Source of the DNA: Bacillus gobiensis
GTDB taxonomy: Bacteria > Bacillota > Bacilli > Bacillales > Bacillaceae
DNA length: 64,000 nt
Direction: 5' to 3'
Assembly (NCBI RefSeq): GCF_001278705.1
Contig: NZ_CP012600.1
Coordinates: forward strand, 1,116,190-1,180,189
The notes under the pieces are model-generated. The model did no database searches, was not told the DNA's origin, and was given only the letters and a program-made list of their open reading frames with translations. A program made the position numbers and the translations under genes. Of the stretch, positions 29,750-41,118 are shown piece by piece. How positions within the stretch are numbered: the stretch's first letter is position 1; every line of letters begins with the position of its first letter.

Positions 29750-30476
29750 ATTAGCAGAAGTGGTAAAAAAGCAATACTTATATAAGTTGAAATCCTATTC
29801 AAATGTTTTTAGCTCGCTTGTTATGGTTCAGATGATTGCAATCCTCATGTCATTTGGATCTACCTCGTCATCTGGAAGCAGCACTAGTACGATTGATTTA
29901 ACGGTGAATAAATACTCATCAGATGTAATCATTGCGTTTACGCTGCTTTGGGGATTTATCAGCGCAATCATCATTACAACAAAAGCGTATAGATACGATG
30001 ATTTTACGTTTGTCAGCAACCGGATCAGCAGCCACTTATCGAATATTTTATTTTTGCTGACAGCAAGCATTATCGGAGGGGCATGCGGGATTCTTTCAGG
30101 TTTTTTGCAAAAGGTTCTGATGTATTTTTTTGATTATTCGATTATTAGAGAATATAGTCATCTGGCATCTCCTTCAGAATTGCTTCTTGGCATAATAATG
30201 ACAACACTGTATGTGTTTTTCTTTTCTGCGTTCGGCTACGTGATTGGTTATCTTGTTCAAATTCACAAGCTTTTTATTGCAACTGTGCCTGTATTTTTAC
30301 TAGGTTCAATGTTTATCAGCGCAGAGCAAGGTAATGAAGGATGGATAGTCCGCTTTTTTGAATATTACTTTCTTGAACCTTCAGTTTTCATATTTTTTCT
30401 GAAAATCATCGGAACGGTAGCTATTCTCTATACGATAACGATTCTTATGTCAGATAAATTGGATGTGAGAACTTAA
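29727..30476 (+). CDS. ABC transporter permease
   Basis: About 249 residues with six hydrophobic segments (for example IIAFTLLWGFISAIIIT, LFIATVPVFLLGSMFI). ATG 29727 with AAAGGGGG upstream; an ATG directly after it (29730) is equally possible. Overlaps the ATPase gene by 23 bp and the next gene by 1 bp. Confidence 0.85.
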   Translation: MMSLANARLAEVVKKQYLYKLKSYSNVFSSLVMVQMIAILMSFGSTSSSGSSTSTIDLTVNKYSSDVIIAFTLLWGFISAIIITTKAYRYDDFTFVSNRISSHLSNILFLLTASIIGGACGILSGFLQKVLMYFFDYSIIREYSHLASPSELLLGIIMTTLYVFFFSAFGYVIGYLVQIHKLFIATVPVFLLGSMFISAEQGNEGWIVRFFEYYFLEPSVFIFFLKIIGTVAILYTITILMSDKLDVRT

Positions 30477-31180
30477 TGTTAGCACTAATACAAATCATTC
30501 CTTTTCTCATTATTTTGTTAATTTTGTTACTTATCTTTCGGCGAAAAAAAGCAATCACCAGAGGAAAATATGTGAGCCTGAAAAGAACGTATTGGATTTT
30601 TGCAAGCTATGTTGCCGCCTTGCTCGTATCCGTTCTTTTGTTTTATATGCTGCCTGAAAAAAGCCCAGCAGTTGGAGGGAAAGTTCAACCCGAAACAGCT
30701 AACAAAGAGTTAAGAGAATTTGACAATTTAGTACATGACGGCAGGCTTGGAGATATTGATCCCCGATATAAAAAGAAGCAGTGGAAGTTTCAGTATCAAT
30801 TGAAGCAGCTCAACATTGAAGGGTATATAGATCCGTCAATAGTGATCGAAAGAAAACAAGGCACAGATGGAACGATAGAAGCGATATATTTTGCAACAGA
30901 TACAATCTTGGAAGGTTTTAAAATAAGCAAACTCCCTTCAGTCAACGTTCGTTTAAACGAAGAAAGCTTGATAATTGACAGCCCTGAGCCAATACAAATT
31001 GAACTTGGCCTATACAGCAAAGAATTTCCAATCAGGCAGTTTACAGACGAGCAATTCATGGGAGAGAGCAAGGAAGATGGGTCGACCTTCACCCCTATGG
31101 AAGTTATCTATTTGCGTGTCCCTAAAGATCTAGAAATAACTGGAGCTTCTGACATGGATATCACCTATATAAACAAGTAG
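30476..31180 (+). CDS. Membrane protein of the ABC operon, function unknown
   Basis: 234 residues. Two N-terminal membrane segments (about 3-20 and 38-58) around a short basic loop, then a soluble domain of about 170 residues outside the membrane with many beta-strands and no motif I recognise. ATG overlaps the permease stop (TAATG). Probably an accessory subunit of the transporter. Confidence 0.78.
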   Translation: MLALIQIIPFLIILLILLLIFRRKKAITRGKYVSLKRTYWIFASYVAALLVSVLLFYMLPEKSPAVGGKVQPETANKELREFDNLVHDGRLGDIDPRYKKKQWKFQYQLKQLNIEGYIDPSIVIERKQGTDGTIEAIYFATDTILEGFKISKLPSVNVRLNEESLIIDSPEPIQIELGLYSKEFPIRQFTDEQFMGESKEDGSTFTPMEVIYLRVPKDLEITGASDMDITYINK

Positions 31181-31187
31181 ATTTACA

Positions 31188-31218
31188 GCCCTTTGTTCTA
31201 TGAACAGAGGGTTTTCTT
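31188..31218 (+). terminator. Terminator of the ABC operon
   Basis: CCCTTTGTTC, TAT loop, GAACAGAGGG, TTTTCTTT. Confidence 0.85.
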
Positions 31219-31364
31219 TCGTTTGTGAAACCTTTGCTATGTCCATCTTCGTCTCATAGATACTTAAAACGATTGTCATTTATACTTTTTCATGTTTCTT
31301 TTCATCGTGTATTAACATCTTTAGTTAGACAGCCGATAGCATTCATATAGGAGTGAAGCTGCAA

Positions 31365-31466
31365 ATGGAAAGCAAAAATTTATTTTTCAAAGGTCTTATT
31401 ATTGGTGTTCTAGTGACTACACCAATTTGGATTGTGGGAATCATTATCTACAACCTCATATTTTAA
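31365..31466 (+). CDS. 33-residue membrane peptide
   Basis: Small gene with a good ribosome site (AGGAGTG, 31349-31355) before ATG. Product starts MESKNLFFKG and continues as one hydrophobic helix (LIIGVLVTTPIWIVGIIIY) ending NLIF. Function unknown; small single-helix proteins of this kind are often regulators of membrane complexes or spore-membrane proteins. Coding nature rests on ribosome site, clean start/stop and composition only. Confidence 0.5.
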   Translation: MESKNLFFKGLIIGVLVTTPIWIVGIIIYNLIF

Positions 31467-31484
31467 TGGATTCATTTCAATTTC

Positions 31485-31513
31485 TTTGTTTTTTTACTCG
31501 CGGGCTCTATAAT
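31485..31513 (+). promoter_or_regulatory. Sigma-A promoter of ymaD
   Basis: TTTGTT (31485-31490), 17-bp spacer, TATAAT (31508-31513). Confidence 0.55.
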
Positions 31514-31549
31514 GGGCTTTGTAAGGAATCACAGGAGGAGTTGAGGTAG

Positions 31550-32005
31550 ATGGCTGAACATCACTTTCATTTACAAGCGCACTGGACTGGCGGCAGAAAC
31601 AGTGTTGGGGAGATTTCGTGCGGCGGTCTGCAAACGAATATATCGATTCCGCCTGAAATGGACGGCCCGGGAGTGGGGACAAACCCGGATGAAATGCTAC
31701 TTGGAGCAGCCTCAACGTGCTATATTATTACCCTTGCCGCGATGATGGAACGGAGCGGACTTGAAAAAAACACATTATCAATGACCTCCGAGGGAATTGT
31801 TGACGTGACCAATGGAATTTTCACGTATAAAAAGATCATTCACCGTCCCAAGATCGAGCTTAAAGCTGATGCCGAAAAAAAGGATGTGTCATTAGCATAC
31901 AAGCTTGCAGAAAAGGCAGAGAATGCATGTATGATCTCCCGAGCGATAAAGGGAAATGTTCAAATTGAGCTGGAAGCGGAAGTTCTCCCAAAAATTCTTA
32001 TGTAA
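31550..32005 (+). CDS. ymaD: OsmC/Ohr family protein YmaD
   Basis: 151 residues. OsmC-type thiol peroxidase-like fold with the two conserved cysteines: one in GAASTCYIITLA near residue 57, one in NACMISRAI near residue 125. Such proteins reduce organic hydroperoxides. AGGAGGAGTTGAGG ribosome site. B. subtilis has an OsmC-like gene, ymaD, in the same neighbourhood. Confidence 0.8.
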   Translation: MAEHHFHLQAHWTGGRNSVGEISCGGLQTNISIPPEMDGPGVGTNPDEMLLGAASTCYIITLAAMMERSGLEKNTLSMTSEGIVDVTNGIFTYKKIIHRPKIELKADAEKKDVSLAYKLAEKAENACMISRAIKGNVQIELEAEVLPKILM

Positions 32006-32033
32006 TCTGGCCCGCTTTTTGGGCCAGTGCATA

Positions 32034-32258
32034 TTAATAATAATATGGATACGGCGGATAAGGGTAAGGGTACGGATACGGCGGGTAGTAAAAGGGACTG
32101 ATGAGAGCGCTTCCGACTAATCCTCCGACGAGACCGCCGACAAATGGTCCTGCACCCCAAAAGCCAAAAGGCCTGCCAAATCCATACCATGGACGGCCGA
32201 AACCAAATGGCCGGATTCTTTCGTCTGTTTCACCAACAAACGGCGGGAATTGTGTCAT
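32034..32258 (-). CDS. Gly/Pro/Tyr-rich spore coat-like protein
   Basis: 74 residues on the minus strand, with GGAGG upstream of ATG. Gly/Phe-rich middle (FGFGRPWYGFGRPFGFWG), a glycine-zipper-like stretch (VGGLVGGLVGSAL), and a tail of alternating Pro-Tyr ending YYY. This composition is typical of inner-coat proteins. In B. subtilis the inner-coat gene ymaG lies next to ymaF, so this may be its counterpart, but the sequence is too low-complexity for certainty. Confidence 0.65.
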   Translation of the reverse strand: MTQFPPFVGETDERIRPFGFGRPWYGFGRPFGFWGAGPFVGGLVGGLVGSALISPFYYPPYPYPYPYPPYPYYY

Positions 32259-32392
32259 GTTTTATTTTCCTCCATTCAATATTTTTCATCTATATAAAAT
32301 TAATGTATTCAGCCTAGTTTTATTTGCTTGGGTATTAGACCACCCGGTTGTATCATCATCTAAAATCACTAATCTAGTTGGGAGTGGATCAA

Positions 32393-32791
32393 TTGCCGCT
32401 TTATCAATCAGATTGGGAAAGAAAGCCTTCCCATGTCCATGCATACCGGATAATAACCTCAAAAGAGATTGGGCATTATCACTTGATTGAAGGATTTTCT
32501 CAGCCGTCAAACGGTAGCAATTACGACAAGCACACTCACTTTTTTGCGGGAGTAGTTTCCTTTGAAAACGGGCATTATCACAGGTATTATGGGATTTCGG
32601 GTCCTGCGATTCCAAGTGTTGACGGGACGCATTATCATTTACTTAGCGGCTCCACATATCTTGCATACAATGAACCTGTTGATATTCCCCATGGGGGAGT
32701 CGTTTACCAAGAAGGTGAAAAAGAACGTCACAGGCATTCGTACCGTGGCAAAACGTTTGAAATTGTCGGAAATGAACCATTAAACTGGTAA
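32393..32791 (+). CDS. ymaF: YmaF family protein
   Basis: About 132 residues, very His-rich with repeated HxH or HYH units (SHVHAYR, GHYHLIEG, KHTHFF, GHYHRYYG, THYHLLSG, RHRHSYRG), which suggests metal binding. Starts as MPLYQSDW with TTG 32393; GGGAGTGG is 5-6 nt upstream (in-frame TTG at 32378 is less likely). Conserved upstream of miaA in Bacillus, function unknown. Confidence 0.85.
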   Translation: MPLYQSDWERKPSHVHAYRIITSKEIGHYHLIEGFSQPSNGSNYDKHTHFFAGVVSFENGHYHRYYGISGPAIPSVDGTHYHLLSGSTYLAYNEPVDIPHGGVVYQEGEKERHRHSYRGKTFEIVGNEPLNW

Positions 32792-32848
32792 GCGGTTTAA
32801 ACTTTCTGTGAATGGGTATCCTCTGTATAGATATTTGTTGATGGATAA

Positions 32849-32857
32849 TGTTATAAT
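32849..32857 (+). promoter_or_regulatory. Extended -10 promoter of miaA-hfq
   Basis: TGTTATAAT: TGn plus TATAAT at 32852-32857. Confidence 0.5.
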
Positions 32858-32889
32858 GATAGACAGCTTCAATAAAGAGAGTGATTGAT

Positions 32890-33831
32890 TTGGCAGGAAA
32901 AGAAAAGGTCGCTGTATTGATCGGACCAACAGCTGTAGGTAAAACAAATCTCAGCGTTCAACTGGCAGATATGCTGGATGCTGAAATTATCAGCGGCGAC
33001 TCCATGCAGGTTTATAAACAAATGAATATTGGCACTGCTAAAATCACAGCAGAAGAAATGCAAGGAATTTCCCATCATTTAATTGATATAAAAGAACCTT
33101 GCGAATCTTTCTCTGCTGCTGAATTTCAAGAACTGGCCAGAAAAAAAATCAGCGAAATATCCTCGCGGGGAAAATTACCGATGATTGTAGGCGGTACTGG
33201 CCTTTATATTGAAGCGGTATTGTCAGATTATTCCTTTACGGTAGAATCAGGTGATCCTCTATTTCGAAAAAAGCTTGAAAAAACCGCCCAAGAAAAAGGA
33301 AATATGTATCTCTATCATTTGCTTGCAGAGCGAGATCCTGAATCGGCAAAAAACATTCACCCGAATAATGTACGAAGAGTGGTTCGGGCATTGGAGGTTC
33401 TTCATACTACAGGGAGGACCAAAACGGACCAAACAGCAAACCAAAAAAGCGGGTACCTATATGATACGGCTCTAGTCGGTTTGACGATGGAAAGAGAACA
33501 GCTGTATGATCGGATCAATCGAAGGGTCGACCAAATGATGGTAGATGGTCTTCTTGAAGAGGTAAGAGGTTTTTATCAGGATGGATTGACCAATTGCCAA
33601 TCCATACAAGCAATTGGCTATAAGGAGTTTTATACATATTTGGATGGAGACATTAGTATTGAAGAAGCAGTTGCTGCCTTAAAACAAAACAGCAGAAGAT
33701 ATGCAAAAAGGCAATTGACATGGTTTCGAAATAAAATGGAAGTTCAATGGTTTGATATGTCAGATCCTCTAGACTTTGAGAAGAAAAAACACGAAATTTT
33801 TTCGTATATAGCAGGAAAGCTCAAATTTTAA
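32890..33831 (+). CDS. miaA: tRNA dimethylallyltransferase
   Basis: 313 residues. Adds dimethylallyl to A37 of UNN-reading tRNAs, making the substrate of MiaB. P-loop [40 protein letters not shown], and the C-terminal [14 protein letters not shown] 32890 chosen because GAGAGTGA sits correctly for it; GTG 32881 would overlap the ribosome site. hfq follows after 44 bp. Confidence 0.96.
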   Translation: MAGKEKVAVLIGPTAVGKTNLSVQLADMLDAEIISGDSMQVYKQMNIGTAKITAEEMQGISHHLIDIKEPCESFSAAEFQELARKKISEISSRGKLPMIVGGTGLYIEAVLSDYSFTVESGDPLFRKKLEKTAQEKGNMYLYHLLAERDPESAKNIHPNNVRRVVRALEVLHTTGRTKTDQTANQKSGYLYDTALVGLTMEREQLYDRINRRVDQMMVDGLLEEVRGFYQDGLTNCQSIQAIGYKEFYTYLDGDISIEEAVAALKQNSRRYAKRQLTWFRNKMEVQWFDMSDPLDFEKKKHEIFSYIAGKLKF

Positions 33832-33875
33832 TCGAAACATTAACAAATAGTGATACATACCAAGGAGGACAAAAC

Positions 33876-34097
33876 ATGAAACAGATAAATATTCAGGACC
33901 AGGTCTTAAATCAAATCCGCAAAGATAATGTTTATGTTACTGTGTTCTTGTTAAACGGCTTTCAGTTGCGCGGACAGGTGAAAGGCTTTGATAATTTTAC
34001 CGTGTTGCTTGAAACAGAAGGAAAGCAGCAGCTTATTTATAAGCATGCTATTTCTACTTTCTCTCCGCAAAAAAACGTTAATCTTGAGCTTGAATAG
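33876..34097 (+). CDS. hfq: RNA chaperone Hfq
   Basis: 73 residues, AAGGAGGAC before ATG. Sm1 motif ([23 protein letters not shown]) and Sm2 ([10 protein letters not shown], the usual KHA). Forms a hexameric ring; in Bacillus it binds many small RNAs with mild phenotype. Confidence 0.97.
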   Translation: MKQINIQDQVLNQIRKDNVYVTVFLLNGFQLRGQVKGFDNFTVLLETEGKQQLIYKHAISTFSPQKNVNLELE

Positions 34098-34105
34098 CAC
34101 ACGGA

Positions 34106-34141
34106 GAACTAATCCTAAACAAAGGATTGGTTCTTTTTTTG
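34106..34141 (+). terminator. Terminator of miaA-hfq
   Basis: GAACTAATCC, loop, GGATTGGTTC (one T-G pair), TTTTTTT. Confidence 0.88.
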
Positions 34142-34616
34142 TTTTAATTTCGTTATTTTAAAATAATATATTATTTTGAGCTCTTTGTGTTAAATGTTGG
34201 AATCATCGCTTTATTCCACTGATAAATTAATCATCTATCGTAATAAAGGAATGGGGATTTATTATAAAAAATTATTTGGAAGTAACAATTGCTGCTTTTA
34301 TGTGGTAAGATATAGTTGTAAATTCGAAATTCTGTTAATGGCAAAATTGCAATTATCAGGCTTTTTACTTTCCCTACTGATCCACAGAGTATGGCTCGGT
34401 TAAGAGCACGACATCTTTACTGAATTGATGTGTTTAGCGTTTCGGTAGCTCTCCTAAATTACCCTTGTATGACTCTTTTACATTCGACTATTTTTAAATC
34501 CATTCACATAAAATGTAATTCAACGCACAAACCTAACAAATTTTAGATTCTAGGGAGTTATGTCCAGGAGTTGTATATGTCCTTGATGTAGCGCTCTTTT
34601 TTATAGGCAAAAAAGA
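34142..34616 (+). other. Intergenic region, no gene recognised
   Basis: 475 bp between hfq and hutH. AT-rich, no reading frame with a ribosome site, no confident promoter. Just before hutH there are two TAG triplets four bases apart (34546-34555), reminiscent of HutP RNA sites, but too few for a call. B. subtilis has a small gene, ymzC, in this position; none is visible. Confidence 0.5.
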
Positions 34617-34631
34617 AAAGGAGCTTGCCCG

Positions 34632-36125
34632 ATGGAAATTCAATTAAACGGAAATGACCTTGGCTTTCACGAAATTCGATCGATCTTGAATGGAGAAGCT
34701 TCTGTTCGGATCAAGGATGAAGCTTGGACTAAAATTGATGGAAGCAGAGCCGTTATTGACAGTCACTTAAAGATGGGTAAGGTTATGTATGGAGTGAATA
34801 CCGGATTTGGAAAACTAAGCGATACAGTTATTTCTGCCAGTGACACAGAAGAGCTGCAGCTGAACCTCATCAGAAGCCACGCATGCGGAATAGGAGAGCC
34901 TTTTTCTAAAAATGTCAGCAGAGCGATGCTTTTATTGCGGGCGAATGCGCTGGCGAAAGGGTATTCCGGTGTACGGCGAGAAACGATTCAGCTGCTTGTC
35001 GATTGCATTAATGCGGGCCTATATCCGATTATCCCAAGCCAAGGATCACTGGGCGCGAGCGGAGACCTTGCCCCATTATCACATCTGGCATTGGTTCTTG
35101 TCGGCGAAGGAGAAGCGATATACAAAGGACATAAAATGAATGGCAGAGCGGCGCTTAAGAAGGCCGGACTTCAGCCGATCCGTTTAAAAGCGAAAGAAGG
35201 CCTTGCTCTTATAAACGGAACGCAAGCAATGACTGCACTTGGCACGATTTCCTATCTCGAAGCGAATGATCTCGCGCATTTTGCCGATGCAGTAGCTTCT
35301 TTAACTTTTGAAAGCTTGCGCGGGATTGTAGATGCTCTTTTCCCGGAAACGCATGCTGTGAGACCTCATATTGAGCAGGCCGAAGTAGCCGCTTCGATCT
35401 TATCCTACTTGAAAGGCAGCCTTCTTACGACAAAGCAAGGCGAGCTTAGGGTGCAGGATGCATATTCTCTCCGCTGCATCCCTCAGGTTCATGGAGCTAT
35501 ACGTCAAGTGTTAAAGTATGCCGAGGAAAAACTGTTGATTGAAATCAACTCGGCAACAGACAATCCTCTCGTATTTACAGACAGCGGACAGATAATTTCA
35601 GGCGGTAATTTCCATGGTCAGCCGATTGCCTTTGCTATGGATTTTTTAGGAATAGGAATGGCTGAATTGGGAAGTATGTCAGAAAGAAGGGTGGAGCGTC
35701 TCGTAAACCCGCAGCTCAATGACCTGCCTGCATTCTTGAGCCCAAGACCCGGCCTTGAATCCGGGTTAATGATTATCCAATACACAGCAGCCTCTCTCGT
35801 TTCCGAAAATAAGACACTTGCCCATCCCGCAAGCGTTGACAGTATCCCTTCCTCAGCAAATCAGGAGGATCATGTGAGCATGGGGACGACGGCAGCAAGG
35901 CATGCCTATCAAATCATAGAGAATAGCAGACGGATTTTGGCAATCGAAGCGATTTGCGCTGCTCAAGCGGCTTCTATTCGGGGACCGGAAAAACTGGCAC
36001 CTAAAACTAAAAAGCTATACGAAAACATAAGATCCATTGTGCCGGAGATTACAAGTGACCGCAGCCTTTCGCCTGACATTGAAGCCATGTCCTTGGCAAT
36101 AAAAAATAGAAATATTAAGGTATAG
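34632..36125 (+). CDS. hutH: Histidine ammonia-lyase
   Basis: 497 residues. Converts histidine to urocanate and ammonia. The MIO cofactor triad Ala-Ser-Gly is at 142-144 ([12 protein letters not shown]); SH at 82-83 (IRSHACGIG) is the residue pair typical of histidine rather than phenylalanine/tyrosine selectivity. Conserved [16 protein letters not shown] and FHGQPIA segments. Start ATG 34632 after AAAAGGAGC. No hutP, hutU, hutI or hutG beside it, so an isolated copy. Confidence 0.93.
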   Translation: MEIQLNGNDLGFHEIRSILNGEASVRIKDEAWTKIDGSRAVIDSHLKMGKVMYGVNTGFGKLSDTVISASDTEELQLNLIRSHACGIGEPFSKNVSRAMLLLRANALAKGYSGVRRETIQLLVDCINAGLYPIIPSQGSLGASGDLAPLSHLALVLVGEGEAIYKGHKMNGRAALKKAGLQPIRLKAKEGLALINGTQAMTALGTISYLEANDLAHFADAVASLTFESLRGIVDALFPETHAVRPHIEQAEVAASILSYLKGSLLTTKQGELRVQDAYSLRCIPQVHGAIRQVLKYAEEKLLIEINSATDNPLVFTDSGQIISGGNFHGQPIAFAMDFLGIGMAELGSMSERRVERLVNPQLNDLPAFLSPRPGLESGLMIIQYTAASLVSENKTLAHPASVDSIPSSANQEDHVSMGTTAARHAYQIIENSRRILAIEAICAAQAASIRGPEKLAPKTKKLYENIRSIVPEITSDRSLSPDIEAMSLAIKNRNIKV

Positions 36126-36296
36126 AAAAGGAAAGCTAGAAAAAAATAAAACGCCCCTGGAACTCGTCCATATATTTCCCCGAGATGTTGATTCAAATAT
36201 TGTGTATGCAGGTCTTCTTGTTTTACAGCCAGGGACAAAATCAGCTACACTAGAATAGATTCGCTTAAAAACTAAAATACGAAAGTATGGTATAAA

Positions 36297-36515
36297 ATGA
36301 AACAAAAAATTACGATTTCACATTGGGAAGAAACATGTGAAGATGACTCCTGTTTTGAATACGGCACGAGCATCTCTTTAAACGGTAAGGAACTGATTCG
36401 CGAAGCTTCGATTAAGACCGCAATTGAAACGTTAGTTAAAGAATTGGGGATAGAGGCTGAAATTGAAGAAATTTGTGAAGAATTAAAATGCATTACTTAC
36501 AAAAAAAATAAATAA
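36297..36515 (+). CDS. Small conserved-looking protein at the ymzA position
   Basis: 72 residues, acidic, with CEDDSC near the N-terminus and EEICEELKC near the C-terminus (four Cys that could bind metal or form disulfides). A stop codon 24 bp upstream leaves this ATG as the only start, but no Shine-Dalgarno is visible. B. subtilis has ymzA between hfq and nrdI; I cannot confirm homology. Confidence 0.6.
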   Translation: MKQKITISHWEETCEDDSCFEYGTSISLNGKELIREASIKTAIETLVKELGIEAEIEEICEELKCITYKKNK

Positions 36516-36573
36516 AAGTCTAGTCTACATCATAATTTTTTTTCATGTTATGATAAACATCGACTTTTCATTA

Positions 36574-36622
36574 TGCCGAGTAGGATGCGGAAGAAAGCTG
36601 CATTCTGCTCTTCTTCTTTTTA
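36574..36622 (+). terminator. Terminator before nrdI
   Basis: 13-bp stem with G-T pairs, GAGTAGGATGCGG / CTGCATTCTGCTC, followed by TTCTTCTTTTT. Confidence 0.8.
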
Positions 36623-36642
36623 AAAACGTACGAATGAATCGA

Positions 36643-36690
36643 GATCAATATGTTGTGTTTTTGGACAAGTTATTATACTATATATTGTGT
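36643..36690 (+). promoter_or_regulatory. Twin NrdR boxes at the nrd promoter
   Basis: Box 2, ATACTATATATTGTGT (36675-36690), matches the NrdR consensus ACACwATATwTTGTGT at 15 of 16 positions. Box 1, GATCAATATGTTGTGT (36643-36658), matches 12 of 16. They start 32 bp apart, the three-helical-turn spacing of paired NrdR sites. TATACT (36674-36679) and TATATT (36681-36686) inside box 2 are candidate -10 elements. Confidence 0.8.
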
Positions 36691-36697
36691 TAGATAG

Positions 36698-39179
<2,482 letters not shown>

Positions 39180-39198
39180 TGAACCACCCCGGATCAAT

Positions 39199-39228
39199 TA
39201 GCAGCCGGAAAGACAAACCGGCTGCTAA
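39199..39228 (+). other. Hairpin between nrdE and nrdF
   Basis: AGCAGCCGG, 8-nt loop, CCGGCTGCT followed by A-rich rather than T-rich sequence, so not a terminator in this direction; possibly an mRNA stability or processing element setting the nrdE:nrdF ratio. Confidence 0.6.
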
Positions 39229-39260
39229 AAAAGCGGGTAAGCAAAAGGAGAGACAAAAGA

Positions 39261-40256
39261 TTGACGAAAATTTATGACGCTGCGAACTGGTCAAAGCACG
39301 AAGATGACTTTACACAAATGTTCTATAACCAAAATGTGAAGCAATTTTGGCTGCCTGAGGAAATTTCTTTAAATGGAGATTTGTTAACGTGGAAATATCT
39401 CGGTGCAAATGAGCAGGACACATACATGAAGGTGCTTGCAGGACTGACTCTTCTTGATACAGAGCAAGGCAACACCGGTATGCCAATCATCGCGGAGCAC
39501 GTTCAAGGCCACCAGCGAAAAGCGGTGCTGAACTTTATGGCAATGATGGAAAACGCGGTCCATGCCAAATCATATTCGAATATTTTTATGACTCTTGCTC
39601 CGACCGAGACCATTAATGAGGTATTTGAGTGGGTAAAAGAAAACAAATACTTGCAAAAAAAGGCTGAGATCATCGTAGGAATTTATGAAAAGATCAAAAA
39701 GGATGACGAGATTTCATTATTTAAAGCCATGGTCGCTTCGGTTTATTTAGAGAGCTTTTTGTTCTACAGCGGCTTCTATTATCCTCTTTATTTCTATGGA
39801 CAGGGCAAGCTGATGCAAAGCGGCGAGATCATTAATTTGATTCTTCGCGATGAATCGATTCACGGAGTATATGTCGGCCTGCTTGCTCAAGAAATTTATA
39901 GAAAGCAACCTGAAGAGGTCAAGGAAGAGCTGAAGACTTTTTCTCTCGAGCTGTTAGACACCCTTTATCAAAACGAGCTTGCATATACAGAGGATATTTA
40001 TGACCAGGTTGAGCTTTCCCACGACGTGAAAAAATTTATCCGCTACAATGCAAACAAAGCGCTGATGAACCTTGGCTTCGATCCTTATTTTGAGGATGAA
40101 GAGATCAACCCAATCGTATTAAACGGGCTGAATACGAAGACGAAGTCCCATGATTTCTTCAGCATGAAGGGCAACGGCTACAAAAAAGCAACCGTGGAAC
40201 CGATAAAGGACGAGGATTTTTACTTTACAGAAAAGGAAAAACAAGAGCAGGTGTAA
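39261..40256 (+). CDS. nrdF: Class Ib ribonucleotide reductase beta subunit
   Basis: 331 residues. Holds the di-manganese/tyrosyl radical cofactor: metal ligands Asp in LDTEQGNTG, Glu/His in [14 protein letters not shown] with the radical Tyr, Glu/Glu/His in [13 protein letters not shown] and [15 protein letters not shown] start with AAAAGGAGAG upstream. Last gene of the nrdIEF unit. Confidence 0.97.
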   Translation: MTKIYDAANWSKHEDDFTQMFYNQNVKQFWLPEEISLNGDLLTWKYLGANEQDTYMKVLAGLTLLDTEQGNTGMPIIAEHVQGHQRKAVLNFMAMMENAVHAKSYSNIFMTLAPTETINEVFEWVKENKYLQKKAEIIVGIYEKIKKDDEISLFKAMVASVYLESFLFYSGFYYPLYFYGQGKLMQSGEIINLILRDESIHGVYVGLLAQEIYRKQPEEVKEELKTFSLELLDTLYQNELAYTEDIYDQVELSHDVKKFIRYNANKALMNLGFDPYFEDEEINPIVLNGLNTKTKSHDFFSMKGNGYKKATVEPIKDEDFYFTEKEKQEQV

Positions 40257-40270
40257 CATCTGCTCTTTTT
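40243..40270 (+). terminator. Terminator after nrdF
   Basis: AAGAGCAG, loop containing the nrdF stop, CTGCTCTT, TTT. Separates ymaB partly from nrdIEF. Confidence 0.8.
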
Positions 40271-40292
40271 ACATGTACTGGAGGTAACAACG

Positions 40293-40910
40293 ATGGGAAA
40301 AATGGATGAAATCATTTTAGTCGTACCAAGAAAAGAAGTATTTGCTGATGAAACGCTAACATTCCAAGGGCTTACGGGCAATGAGGAATTGGTTTCGAAA
40401 ATTATGGGGCAAATTGCCGAGCATTTTTCCGAAATGAGAAGAGGCGATGCAGAGGAAGCGCCGGAATTCAAACAGCCGATACCTTATGTAGTGATTAAAC
40501 GCAAGGATGAAGTATTTGTTTATGAAAGACTTTCAGGCGGCGGAGAAGCAAGGCTGCATAATAAGCTTTCGTTAGGCTTTGGCGGGCATATGAATATGGA
40601 GCCCGGTCAATCCTTTCAAGAGCTATTGAAAATCAATACAGATCGTGAGCTTGAAGAAGAGCTCATTATAAATGAACCGGACAAGCTCGGAATGACAGCT
40701 ATCGGTTTAATCAACGATGACGAAACAAATGTGGGCGCCGTCCATATCGGAATTTTATCCGCTCTTGAGCTAAAAGACGATGCCGCTGTTGCTGTTCGAG
40801 AAACCGAACAAATCCGGGGGTACTGGCTGCCCGTATCAGAATTGAAGAAAAAAGACCTTTATAACAGACTGGAAACATGGTCACAGTTTGTCGTTGATAT
40901 TCTTTCGTAA
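40293..40910 (+). CDS. ymaB: Nudix hydrolase YmaB
   Basis: 205 residues. Nudix-type signature GGHMNMEPGQSF...RELEEEL near residues 93-120, not a perfect Nudix box. Starts MGKMDEIILVVPR like B. subtilis YmaB, which is essential in some strains and lies after nrdF there as well. Substrate unknown; a role in nucleotide clean-up would fit the nrd location. Confidence 0.9.
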   Translation: MGKMDEIILVVPRKEVFADETLTFQGLTGNEELVSKIMGQIAEHFSEMRRGDAEEAPEFKQPIPYVVIKRKDEVFVYERLSGGGEARLHNKLSLGFGGHMNMEPGQSFQELLKINTDRELEEELIINEPDKLGMTAIGLINDDETNVGAVHIGILSALELKDDAAVAVRETEQIRGYWLPVSELKKKDLYNRLETWSQFVVDILS

Positions 40911-40923
40911 CCAATTAACAAAG

Positions 40924-40952
40924 GCCTCTCATTGAAGAGGCTGTTTTTTTTG
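40924..40952 (+). terminator. Terminator of ymaB
   Basis: GCCTCT, CATTGA loop, AGAGGC, TGTTTTTTTT. Confidence 0.9.
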
Positions 40953-41118
40953 TAATAAGTAAGTATGCATTTACATATATATCAATCTCTATGATCCAAT
41001 TAAATGGGGTTTGCCCAGGCTTTTCGTGAATACAATAGGAGTAGCCTTAAAAGAACATAGGCATTTGTCACGGATGCATTCGAAATCGCATAGACTAATG
41101 TGTGAGGTGAACACTGGG

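Noticed and set aside
31225..31252. TGAAAC ... CGTC resembling an ECF sigma promoter upstream of the 33-codon gene
   Set aside because: The spacer is 18 bp rather than 16, and the site overlaps the region just after the ABC operon terminator.
32101..32490. Plus-strand 129-codon frame across the coat-like gene
   Set aside because: Antisense of the minus-strand gene and overlaps the ymaF start; low-complexity Pro/Arg product is an artefact.
34194..34403. 69-codon reading frame between hfq and hutH
   Set aside because: No ribosome site, unlikely composition, no resemblance to known proteins; the start lies in AT-rich non-coding sequence.
36015..36305. Minus-strand frames over the hutH end
   Set aside because: Mostly antisense to hutH with no ribosome site; composition is that of a shadow frame.
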